Of a DNA stretch of 64,000 nt, positions 37,185 through 48,300 are shown one piece after another (the first letter of the stretch is position 1; each line of letters starts with the position of its first letter). The position numbers were made by a program, and so were the translations under genes. The stretch is from assembly GCA_016719105.1 (NCBI GenBank), contig JADKAQ010000020.1, positions 1-64,000 on the forward strand, read 5' to 3'. The DNA comes from Gemmatimonadota bacterium (GTDB taxonomy: Bacteria > Gemmatimonadota > Gemmatimonadetes > Gemmatimonadales > Gemmatimonadaceae). The notes below the pieces were generated by a model that was not told the DNA's origin, made no database searches, and worked only from the letters and a program-made list of their open reading frames with translations.

Positions 37185-38563
37185 GCACGCACGAGCAACG
37201 CCGCGTCGAGTCGGAGCGACTGCTCGCCCTCCTGCCGCAGGTGCAGGAGGAGCTGCAACGCTTCGCGGGGGTCGAGCGCGTGTCGGTGGGGCTGCGCGAG
37301 CGCGGCGGGGCGATCGTGCGGGACGAGATGGTCTTTCGCGTGCACGTGGTGCGCAAGCGCCCGTCGTCGGAGCTCGCGCCGGGGGAGCTGATCCCCGCGT
37401 CGATTCGCGGCGTCCCCATCGACGTCGTCGTGCGGCGCATGCCCGAGGCGGAGACGGGGTTCAACGACGAGAACGACTCGAAGCAGTACCGCCCGGTATG
37501 CGGCGGGATCAGCATCTCGGCCGACGACGCCGTCCCCGAGATCGGGGCGACGCTGGGTTGCATCTGCCGGACGACGGACGGCAAGGTGGTGGCGCTCTCC
37601 AACTGGCACGTGCTCATCAAGCCCGACGGGGCCAAGGGGAAGCGCGCGGGGCAGCCACTGTTTCGCACGTCGTGCTGCTGCGCCTGCGATGTGATTGGCG
37701 AGATCCTGGACTTCGACCAGACGCTGGACTGCGCGATTGCCACCATCAAGTCGGACATCGGGTGGGCCCCCAAGATCCGGCGCATCATGCGCAGCGATGG
37801 CACGGTGGAAGAGGAGGGGATCATCAAGGGGAGCGGCGTCCCCGTCCCCGGTGACGACGTGTACAAGATCGGGATCCGCACGGGGCTCACGCGTGGGGTG
37901 GTGACCGATATCCATCCCGACCGCGTGGAGGTGACCCCCGACGCCGAGTTCCCGCGGATGAGCAACAAGGGAGATTCGGGCTCGGTGTACATCAGCCAGT
38001 TCACGGGGCTGGTGATCGGTCTTCACAACGCGGGGGACGGGACGCGTGGCTTCGGCATCCCGTTCCCGCTGGTCAAGGCGCGCCTCAACATCGACGTGAT
38101 CCCGACGCCGCCGGACACGCACTACGACGTGCTGGAGTTCGCCGCCGACGAGATCATCCTCCAGCCGCCGTACGACGCGCTGGCGGCGCGGCTGCGCGAG
38201 CGCGAGTCGGGGCGGCAGCTGTTGCAGCTGATGCGCACGCATCGGGACGAGGTGCTCTCGCTCATCAACCATCGCCGGCGGGTGTCGGTGACGTGGCAGC
38301 GCACGCAGGGGCCGGCGTGGCTGGCGGCCTTCGGGCGGAGCGCGGGCGACCCGGCGTACACGATCCCGCGCCAGATCGACGGCATCGACCGGCGTGATGC
38401 GGTGCGGTACGTGGGCGATGCGCTGGCGGCCAATGCCAGCCCGGCGCTGGCCGCAAGCTTCGCCGAGTTTGGCGGAGCGTTGGCGGCGGTGCTGAGCGAG
38501 AGTGCGAGCGCCGACGACCTGGTGCGTCTGTGGAACGACGCCCTCTCGGCCCCGGTGGGCTAG
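37181..38563 (+). CDS. trypsin-fold serine protease (Nal1-like), second of tandem pair
   Basis: Paralogue of the preceding gene, 460 residues, with the same layout: N-terminal lead-in (VSVGLRERGGAIVRDEMVF), catalytic His in LSNWHVLI, the cluster SCCCACDVI, Asp in TLDCAIATI and Ser in NKGDSGSVY. The helical C-terminal domain again carries THRDEVLSLINHRRRVSVTW and GPAWLAAFGRSAGDP. GTG 37181 overlaps the upstream stop as GTGA. Overall similarity is moderate, so the duplication is old and both triads have been kept, which suggests both are active. TAG 38561-38563 is followed by the next ATG after one base. Confidence 0.8.
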   Translation: MSTHEQRRVESERLLALLPQVQEELQRFAGVERVSVGLRERGGAIVRDEMVFRVHVVRKRPSSELAPGELIPASIRGVPIDVVVRRMPEAETGFNDENDSKQYRPVCGGISISADDAVPEIGATLGCICRTTDGKVVALSNWHVLIKPDGAKGKRAGQPLFRTSCCCACDVIGEILDFDQTLDCAIATIKSDIGWAPKIRRIMRSDGTVEEEGIIKGSGVPVPGDDVYKIGIRTGLTRGVVTDIHPDRVEVTPDAEFPRMSNKGDSGSVYISQFTGLVIGLHNAGDGTRGFGIPFPLVKARLNIDVIPTPPDTHYDVLEFAADEIILQPPYDALAARLRERESGRQLLQLMRTHRDEVLSLINHRRRVSVTWQRTQGPAWLAAFGRSAGDPAYTIPRQIDGIDRRDAVRYVGDALAANASPALAASFAEFGGALAAVLSESASADDLVRLWNDALSAPVG

Positions 38564-38564
38564 C

Positions 38565-41500
38565 ATGGCCAACGCCACGGGGACGCTCGCCACCATCGCC
38601 GACGCGGCGGCCGCGCTGCTGCAGCCGCTGGACGATCGCGTGCAGGGGGGCGACCTGCGCACGCTGCTCGCGGAGTTGGGGCTCTCGCTCCCCGCGTCGG
38701 TGGACGGCAACGCGGCGCTGGTGGGGGCGTCGCAGTCGCTGCTGCAACGCCTCAAGGACCTCCCGGCCATCGTCACCGCGCTGGCGAAAGCGGTGGAGGC
38801 GGAGGACATCCCGCAGGTGATCGCCAAGGCGTTGCAACTGGCGACGACGGTGGGCAACACCATCAAGGATGCCGACGCCCTCGCCAGCGCCATCCGCACG
38901 CTCCCCGGGACCGGGCTGCCGGCCGGCGAGTTGAACAACTTCGCGAACGAGCTGGCCACGCGGCTGGTCGACTACCTCGTGGTGCGGAACCTCGAGGGCA
39001 TTGGCGGGGTGGCCGAGATCCTCGACGTGCTGGGGGTCATCGAGCGGGTCGACGTCCCGGCGGCCGATGCGGCGCACCCGGCCTACACACGTCGTGCGCT
39101 GCACATCGACCAGCTCTCCGTCGTTCCTCGGCGATCCGCTCAACCATCTCAAGACGAAGTTCCAGTGGGGCGACCCGGGCTTCACCGGTGTGGCGTTGCT
39201 GCAGAAGGTGGCCGCGGTGTTGTCGCGCGCGGGGATCCCCGCCATCCTCGACACGTCGGGGCCGGCGCCGGTGCTCGACGTCGTCTTCCTCGAGATCATC
39301 CCCAAACTCGATGAAACGCCGCGCGGGTTGATCCTCCGCGTCGCGCACCCGGTCACGATCGACACCGCGACCCCGTTCACCCAGGACGACTGGACGCTCA
39401 CCGTCGGGCTCAACGCGGCGTTCGATCTGGGGCTCGAGGTTGTGATACGCCCCGACGATGGTGTCTCGATCAAGCCGGCGGTGAACACCCCGGTGCAGGG
39501 CGACCTCGCCCTCACCTGGTCGGCCGGCTCGCCCTCGTCGACGCCGTATCTCCTGCTGGGCGAACCGAACGGGAGTCGCATCGAGGCGCGGCAGTTCGTG
39601 GCGCGCGCGGTGGCCGGCTTCGCGTGGAACGCCGCGACGGGGCGCGGCGAGGGGTCGCTCAAGATCTCCGGTGAACTCAAGGGGGGGAAGTTCATCGTCT
39701 CGCTGGCCAATGCCGACGGCTTCCTCGGGACGATCCTCGGCGGCTTCGGCCTGGAATCGGACTTCGACGTGGGGATCGGCTACTCCACGCGCGACGGCGT
39801 CTTCTTCTCCGGCTCGGCGACGCTCGACATCCAGCTCCCGATGCACGTGCAGCTCGGGCCCGTCGAGTTGAGCGCGTTGACGCTGTCGATCGGCATTGCG
39901 GGGAGCACCTTCCCCATCGGGCTGCGCACCAACATCAAGGCCGCGTTAGGCCCGCTGCAGGGGGTGGTGGAGCAGATCGGGATCGGCGCCGACCTCTCGA
40001 TCCCGAACAACCGTCGCGGCAACGCCGGCCCGCTCGACTTCTCGCTCCGCTTCCTGCCCCCCAAGGGGATCGGGCTCTCGCTGGACGTGGGGGTGGTGCG
40101 GGGCGGGGGCTATCTCTTCATCGATCCCGAGCGCGGGGAGTACGCGGGGGCGCTGGAGCTGTCGCTCTTCGAGGTGGTGACGATCAAGGCGATCGGGATC
40201 ATCACGACGAAGATGCCCGATGGGTCGAAGGGCTTCTCGCTCCTGATCATCATGTCGGTGGAGTTCGGCACCGGGATCCAGCTCGGCTTCGGCTTCACGC
40301 TCCTGGCGATTGGCGGGCTGCTGGGGCTCAACCGCACGATGAAGCTCGACGCGCTGGCCGCGGGGATCCGGAGCGGGGCGATCGAGTCGGTGATGTTCCC
40401 GCGCGACATCATCGCCAACGCGCCCAAGATCATCAGCGACCTGCGCAGCTTCTTCCCGCCGGCCGACGGCAAGTTCCTCATCGGCCCGATGGTGAAGCTC
40501 GGCTGGGGGACGCCGACGCTGGTGAGCCTGTCGTTAGGGATCATCATCGAGATCCCGGGGAACATCGCCATCGTCGGCATCCTCCAGATCGCGCTGCCGA
40601 CCCCTGATGCGGCGCTGATCAAGCTGCAGGTCAACTTCATCGGGGCGCTCGAGTTCGATAAGCAGCGGCTCTGGTTCTTCGCCGCGCTCTACGACTCGCG
40701 CATCGTCTTCCTCACCATCGAGGGGGAGATGGGGCTGCTCGTGGCCTGGGGAGACGACGCGAACTTCGTGGTGAGCGTGGGGGGATTCCATCCGCGCTTC
40801 TCGCCGCCGGCGCTGCCGTTCCCCTCGCCGCGCCGGATCGCGGTCTCGCTCCTCAGCACGCCGGTCTCGCGCCTCACGGTCGAGGGGTACTTCGCCGTCA
40901 CCTCCAACACGGTGCAGTTCGGGGCGCGCGTGGAGGTGTTCTTCGGGCTCGACATCCTGAACGTGAAGGGGCACCTGGCGTTCGATGCGCTGTTCCAGTT
41001 CTCCCCCTTCTTCTTCATCATCGAGATCTCGGCGTCGCTGTCGGTCAACGTCTTCGGCGCGGGCCTCTTCTCGGTGAGCATCCGGGGGTCGCTCAAGGGG
41101 CCGGCCAAGTGGCAGGTGAAGGGGCACGGCTCCATCTCGATCCTGTTCTGGGACATCGACGTCGACTTCGAGGAGTCGTGGGGCGAGGAGCAGCGCGATG
41201 AGGCGCCGCCGATTCGCCTGATCGACCTCGTCGTGGCGGAGTTGACGAAGGCCGATGCGTGGCGCGCCATCCTGCCCGCGTCGGCGTCGCAGCCGGTGTC
41301 GCTGCGCAAGATGCCCGAGGCCGAAGCGGCGCTCCTGTTGCACCCGGTGGGGACGCTGCGGGTGTCGCAGCGTGCCCTGCCGTTGCAACTGACGGTGAGC
41401 AAGGTGGGGGCGCGCAAGCCCGAGGATGTGAAGCGGGTGACGGTCGCCGTGGCCGGCGCCGGGCTCACGCGCACGGGCGACGCGATGGAGCAGTTCGCCC

Positions 41501-41976
41501 CCGCGCAGTACCAGGACTTCTCCGACGCCGAGAAGCTCTCGCGCCCCGCCTTCGCACCGGAGCGCGGGGGGCTGGAGCTGTCGGCGGCCGGCAACGACCT
41601 GCGCTCGTCGAAGATGATCCGCCGCGTGGTGCTGTACGAGGAGATCATCATCGACAACAACTACAAGCGCTTTGCCCGGCGCTTCCGCGGCTTCTTCGGC
41701 TCGCTCTTCGAGTTCTTCCTCAAGGGATCGGCGGCGGCGCGTTGCGAGGTCTCCATGGCCACACGCAAGCAGACGCGCCCCTTCGAGGAGCGCATCACGG
41801 TGTCGGGGGCCACGTTCACGGTGGCGAGCCAGCAGAACAACCGCGCAGTCGCCGAGGAGGCCGTGGCCTTCCATAGCGAGGCCGCGGCGCGCGAGTACCT
41901 GACGGCGCGCGTGGCGGCCGATCCGTCGCTGGCCGAGCAGTGGCACGTGATTCCCAGCGTGGAGCAGGCCGCATGA
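38565..41976 (+). CDS. DUF6603-type giant protein, frameshifted
   Basis: About 1137 residues. The first 180 are helical (ALLQPLDDRVQGGDLRTLLA, then ALAKAVEAEDIPQVIAKALQ). The rest is a long series of alternating hydrophobic/polar strands (LPMHVQLGPVELSALTLSIG, GIGLSLDVGVVRGGGYLFID, LFEVVTIKAIGIITTKMPDG), as in DUF6603 proteins, suggesting an extended beta structure. No signal peptide. The first frame breaks near 39121: LHIDQLS should join SFLGDPLNHLKTKFQWGDPG in the frame that runs to 41976. The last 100 residues (MATRKQTRPFEERITVSGAT) are more ordinary. The stop overlaps the next ATG (ATGA). Function unknown; see findings. Confidence 0.75.
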
Positions 41977-44900
41977 GCAAGCCGATCGCGACCTACTCCT
42001 TCCTCCCGTGGCTGCGCCAGGGGATCGCGAACCAGATCACCAGCGCCGACTTCGATGCCGGGGTGAAGGTCCGCGCACAGGTGCGCGTGGCGCTCGACGT
42101 GACGGGCGACAACGTGAGTGGAGGAGGGACCACGACCCAGGGCGTGTCGCGCGACGTGAGCCTGTACGGGCCGGGCGACATCGTGGGGATCGACCGCCGG
42201 ACGATCGTGCGCGTGGAACCGCGGGACTGGATCGCGAACTTCGAGCCGAACTACCTCCCGCACATCGAGTTCTACGACGAGGACTTCCCGTGGCGCTACA
42301 CACCGGCAGCGCCCGATGGCGTGAACGGCCGGCTGCGCCCGTGGCTCGCCCTCATCATCCTGGCCGAAGGGGAGTTCACCGACGGGCGCAACATGAAGGA
42401 CCGCCCGCTCCCCTACGTGGACGTGGCCGACCTCACGGTCTTCCCGCGCGCCGACGAGCTGTGGGCGTGGGCGCACGTGCACGTGAATCGCGGCCTCGCG
42501 GCCAGCGAGACGGAGTACCTGTCGACCGACATGAACGCGGTGCTCCCCAAGCTGCAGGCGGTGCTGGCCGAGAACCCCGACCTGGCGTATTCGCGCCTGC
42601 TGTCGCCGCGCAAGCTGGCCGAGAACACGGCGTATCACGCCTTCCTGATGCCGACGTTCGAGGCGGGGCGTCGCGCGGGGCTCGGGCTCGACCTGGGCGA
42701 CGTGGCGGCGACGCTGTCGGCGTGGGACAGCGGCGCGCGCCCCGAGGCGCTGAGCTTCCCGTACTATCATCGCTGGTTCTTCCGCACGGGGCTCAGCGGC
42801 GACTTCGAGACGCTGGTCAAGCTCCTCGTCCCCAAGCCGGTCGATCGGCGGGTGGGCTTTCGCGAGATGGACGTGCAGGAGCCCGGATCGACGGTGCCGG
42901 GGGTCGACAACGCGGCGCTGGGGGGGATCCTCAAGCTGGGCGGGGCGTTGCAGCCGCCGGCCACCGTCCCGCCCACCCCGCCTGACGTCTTCGAGACGTG
43001 GGACGATCCCTTCCCGCGCCCGCTGCAGGAGCGGCTCGCGACGCTGGTGAACCTCCCCGAGACCTACAAGCGCGAAGGGGAGGCCGACCCGATCGTCGCG
43101 CCGCCGCTGTACGGGACGTGGCACGCGCTCACCGATCGCGTGCTCACCGGGCAGGACGGTGTCACTCCCGCCGATCACCTCGACAACTGGGTTCATCGGC
43201 TCAACCTCGACCCCCGCTTCCGCGTGGCGGCGGGGATCGGGACGCGCGTCATCCAGGACCAGCAGGAGCGGTACATGGATGCGGCGTGGGAGCAGGTGGG
43301 GAAGGTGCTGGAGGCGCAACGCCGCGTGCGATGGGGGCAGTTCGGGCTCCTGACGTCGCAAGTCTGGTTCGACCGGCACCTGCTGCCGACGGTTGGCGTG
43401 AGCCGCCAGCAGGGGCTCCTGCTGATGGCGCCGCTCAACAAGCGCCTGCTCACCGACGGGGGGAGCACCGTCCACTTCACGATGACGACGAGCCTCGTGC
43501 AGCCGCCGATGACGTCGACGGCGTTGCGACGCATGGTGCGTCCGCGTGGCCGGCTGGTGCGTGCCCTGCCATTCACCGCGGCTCGGCCTGCCACGCAGCT
43601 CATCGAACGGGTGAACGCGGGCGAGGTGAGCGCGGCCCCGCCTCGCGTGACCCCGCCGGGGATCGTCACCACCGCCGACGTGGCGGGGGCCGTCGAGCCG
43701 ACGGGGATCCCGTCGTGGCTCGTGGACCCGATACGCAGCAATCCGTGGTTGGGGTGGCTGATCCTGATTGCCGGGATCATCCTGGCGCTCCTGCTGTTGT
43801 TGCTCCTTCCGGGGGCGATCGGCATCGCCATCGCCTTCGCGGTGGTGAGCGCGGCCTTCGTGGCCATGCGACGGCTGGCACAGTGGCGAGACGAGCTGTC
43901 GGCGGCCGCCAGCGTGACCGAAGAGGCGCAGACCCCCGCTGCAGTACAGGCACTCCCGACCAATAGCGGCTTTCGCATCACCGAGCCGTTCACCAGCGCG
44001 CCGACTGCGCCGGGAGGGACTGATTCGGCCGAGGCCACGCGATTCAAGACCGCGCTGCGCGACGCCTTCGGGGTGGTGCAGGCGGCCAAGGGTGCGGGGG
44101 TGGTGGCGCCGTTGCGCCCGCTCGATCTCGCGCGTGTGGCGCGCGACCAGGTGGAGGGGGCGCGCCCGTCGCGCACCATCCCGCGACGGGTGATGGCCGG
44201 GATCTTCGTCCCTCCGCGCGTGGGGAAGGACCTCATCCCGCGTCCGGGAGAGCACTTCGTGGAGCCGATGGCGTACCCGGTCATCGACCAGCCGATGTAC
44301 GAGCCGCTCAAGAACCTGGGCTCCGAGCTCTTCCTCCCCAACATCAACCTGATCGAGCAGAACAGCATCACCCTGCTGCAGACCAACCAGCGCTTCATCG
44401 AGAGCTACATGGTCGGGGTGAACCACGAGTTCTCGCGCGAGCTGCTGTGGCGCGAGTACCCGACCGACCAGCGGGGGACGTCCTTCCGGCAGTTCTGGGA
44501 TGTGCGCTCGTTCTTCGATCCCGGCAATGCCACCGACGAGGCGCTGCGCGAATCGCTCCGCGACATCCCGCCGCTGCACGAATGGTCGCTGTCGTCCGCG
44601 TTAGGCGATCACGACCATCGCGAAGCGGGACGGGAGAACGAGGAGGAGCTGGTGCTGGTGATCCGCGGGCGAACTGCTCAAGCGCTACCCAAACGCGGTG
44701 GTGTACGCGCACCGTGCGTGCTGGCAGCGGAAGAGCACCACGCCGGCCGATGCGGGGGCGCTGCCGTGCGACCGCTCGGGGGCGATCGACAACACCGTGG
44801 AGCGCCGCTTTGCCACGCTCACCGCGGCGGAGGAGGAGAAGCCACCGCGCAGCAAGGTGTTGACGCCGCTCTATGAGGCCAAGGTCGATCCCGACATCTA

Positions 44901-45297
44901 CTTCTTCGGCTTCGACCTCACGGTCGACGAAGCGAAGGGGGGGAGTGGGGCCGACCCGAACGACGATCCGGGGTGGTTCTTCGTGATCAAGGAGCGCCCG
45001 GGCGAGCCGCGCTTTGGCCTCGACAACGAGGCGTCGCCGACGATCCAGGTATGGAACGACCTGTCGTGGCCCGTGGTGCAGCCCGCCGCCCCGGGGGCGA
45101 GCATCGTGCTGGCCTCGGCCCCCGCCACGCTCACGGTGAGCGACCCAGGGGCGTCGGACGAGAAGCATCCGCAGTATCTCAACGACAAGGCCGTGACCTG
45201 GAGTCGCAGCTCGATGAGTGCGGCGGAGATTGCGTACATCTTCTATCAAGCGCCCGTGCTGGTGGGTGTGCACGCCAGCGAGATGCTCCCGAAATGA
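41973..45297 (+). CDS. giant hypothetical protein with two membrane segments, frameshifted
   Basis: About 1108 residues. Begins SKPIATYSFLPWLRQGIANQ, which recurs in spirit at the start of the other giant proteins of this operon. Two hydrophobic segments near residues 590-632 (WLGWLILIAGIILALLLLLL, then IGIAIAFAVVSAAFVAM) could form a hairpin in the inner membrane; the rest is soluble. The frame shifts near 44668: VLVIRG should continue ELLKRYPNAVVYAHRACW in the frame ending at TGA 45295-45297. ATG 41973 overlaps the upstream stop. I do not recognise the family. The next gene starts 7 bases later. Confidence 0.75.
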
Positions 45298-45303
45298 GGC
45301 GCC

Positions 45304-48300
45304 ATGGCTGACTTTGCCGAGATCCGGGACCAGCTCCGTCTGGCGCGCGACGCCCGCGATGGCGCGGCGGCCGATGTCGCGCGGACGGTGCAGGCGCTCA
45401 AGCGCCTCGCGACGGAGCGCACTGCGCTCGATCGCCGGGCAGACGCGCACGGCGACGAGGCGACCGGCAGGCGCAAGGCGCTCGAGGCACGGGAGAAGGA
45501 GCTGCGCGCTACGCTCGACTCGGCGCGCGAGCGGCAGCGCGCACTCGACTCGGCGGCGCTCGACCTCTCGGGGCGCTTCGCCGCCTTCACCGACCCGCGC
45601 AAGGGGATCAACCGCCTCGACGACGACACGCCACTCCTGCTGATGCCGTTGCGGCTGGAGACGCGCTTCAAGCGGAGCGCGCCGCCAGGTGCGGCACCGC
45701 GCGACGAGTTGTGGGTGCGCGTCTTTCCCGACGACTGCTGGATCGACTCCTTCGATCCCATCCTCACCGAAGGGGAAGTCGCGTCGGCGGCCGCGTACTG
45801 GCGCGCGCTCTGGGCATCGGGGGGCGACCCGGCGCTCGATCGTGCGGCGTGGACGACGCTCGCCACCGGGCACGGGGCCAATCGCGCCGCGTGGATCGTT
45901 CGCAGCTACCAGCCGACCAACCTCGCCGACCGCCCGGTACGGCTCGATGCGAGCGACGTGTTCCTCCCGATCACGCTCGAGGCGGCGCTTGCACCTGGCG
46001 AGGCGACCGCGTTGGCGGCGTTCTGGCGCGCGGTGTGGGTCGCTGCGGGCGATGCGACCGCGGTGGGGGTGGCCACCACCACGCTCGAGTTGGCGGTCGG
46101 CGCTGCGCGCGCTGCCGAGCTCATTGCGGCGCACGTTCCCTCCAACCTCGATGCGGCTCCGCCCGATGGTGTGTCGCGCGAGGACGTGACGGTGAGCGTC
46201 CCGTTCCTGCTCCTGCCGAGCGTGGAGACGAAACGCGAGACGTGGTCGCAGGCGCCACGCGCGCGTATCCTCCCCGATCGCTTCGTCTTTGTAGGCTACG
46301 AGCGCGAGAACGACCCCACGCCGGTGACGGTCGTGGGAGGGGCGGTCGCCTCCCCGCTGCAGGTGGGCCCCGATCCCACCGCCCCGGAATCGGAACAGCT
46401 GCGGCACGATGCCGAGGGGAACCTCATCGTCCCCGACGAGCTGCTCTGGCTCACCGACTTCGATCGCGCGGTGCAGGTGGGGATGGGGATGCGTGTCCCG
46501 CTCACCCCCTCGCAGGCGGCCAACGGCTTTGCCCGCGTCCTGGTGGTGGGGGTGCGGCTCAACGCGACGGCCGATGTGGCGCAGCAGGAGTTGGAGACGC
46601 TGCTCTCGCACCACCGGTACAGCAGCAGCGGCCTGGCAATCCTCCCGCAGGGGACGCCGACCAACAACACGGAGGCGCAGCCCGCCGGCTACGATCGCTT
46701 TGACGATGCGGACGCCGCCTTCGACGATGCGGTGGCCCCGCTCTTTGCCCCAGCCAGCGCGTGGCGCGACAAGCGCGACGGCGAGTGGCTCGCCCAGTGG
46801 TTAGGCATCGACCCGTCGCTATTGGCCAACGTGCATGGCGCCGGGACGACGGACCAGCGCGTGATGCGCGCCATGCACACCGCACTCTGGCCGGCGACGC
46901 TCGGCTACTGGATGGAGTCGATGATGTCGCCGGTCTTCTCCGACGAGGTCGTCGAGCGGACGCGCGAGTTCTTCACGCAGCATGTGATCCCAGGCGGAGC
47001 GGTCCCGGTGGTGCGCATCGGGGCGCAGCCGTATGGCATACTGCCGACGACGGCATTCTCGCGGATGCGGTGGTTCGAGCCGCGTCCGTCGAACGACCGG
47101 CTGGCGCTGGTGGTCGAACGCGACCCGATGCTCTCGTGGTTGCGTGCCTTCTATCCGATCCTGCGCACCATCGACGACGACTTCCGCTCCCTCGCGCGAG
47201 ACGTCGCGCACGTGGGGAAGCCGGGTGACCCCCATGCGCTGCTGCTCGATGTGGTCGGGTTGCATCCGGGGTCGGTGGATTGGGTGCAGCGGCACGCCGA
47301 GCATCTCAAGACGCTGTACAATCGCCTGTCGCTGCAGGGTTTCGGTGGCAAGCTGCAGGCGCTGATCACGGCGTTCGTGCGCCAGCAGGCGCGCGCCCGC
47401 CTCACGACACTCGGTTACTCGGGTGACAAGGATCCCCCGATCCTCGACCTGATCTTCAACCGCGCCCACAACCAGCTCACCGGCGGGGTGGTGGATGCGA
47501 TCCCGGTGTCGGAGACGCAGGCGCTGCGCGCGGCGACCACCGACGGGCGCAACTACCTGCGCTGGCTCCTCGACGCCTCGTCCACGTCGCTCGACGCGCT
47601 GTATGCGCAGGCGGGCTTCACCGACGACCGTCCGCCGTCGTCGCTGCTCTACCTCTTCCTGCGCCACGCATTGCAGCTGGGGTATCACGACACCGGGATT
47701 CGCCTGCACCAGCGGGCGGGGCTCTACGATGCAACCGCGATGCAACGCGCCCGGCAGGACGACCCGTTCCTGCACGTCCGCGCGGGAGACGGGGTGAGCG
47801 AGTCGCGCTACCAGCCGCTGTACGAGCGCGTCCCGGCGATCACGGGGAGCCCGACGCTCTCCGTGCACGAGTTCATCGCCGCGTCGCTCACGACGCTGGC
47901 TGATGCGCGCAACCTCACGCAACAGCGCGCGGCCCTCGCGGTGCTCGAGCACGAGTCCACCGCGCGGCTGGAGCGCGCCTTTGCCGATCACATCGACGCC
48001 TGTTCGTACCGGCTCGACGCCTGGCTGCTGGGCTACGTGCACGTGCAGCTGGCGCGCATGCGGGGGCTGTCCGACGGCTCGGCCCAGCCCGCACGCCGCG
48101 GCATCTACCTGGGCGGCTACGCCTGGCTCGAGCGGCTCGTTCCCGACAAGCGCGTGCTCACACCGGTGCGGCTCGACGACCCTGCGCTTGCCGAAGAATT
48201 CACGCCGGCAGGGGCAACGCCGTTGCTGCGCGACAGCACCAACCAGGGGTACGTACACGCCCCGTCGCTCAACCACGCGGTGGCGGCGGCGGTGCTGCGC

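Noticed and set aside
41661..46614. Very long antisense open frames (972 and 739 residues) opposite the giant operon genes
   Set aside because: They are histidine/arginine-rich shadows typical of GC-rich DNA; the plus strand reads as natural protein with coupled starts and stops.
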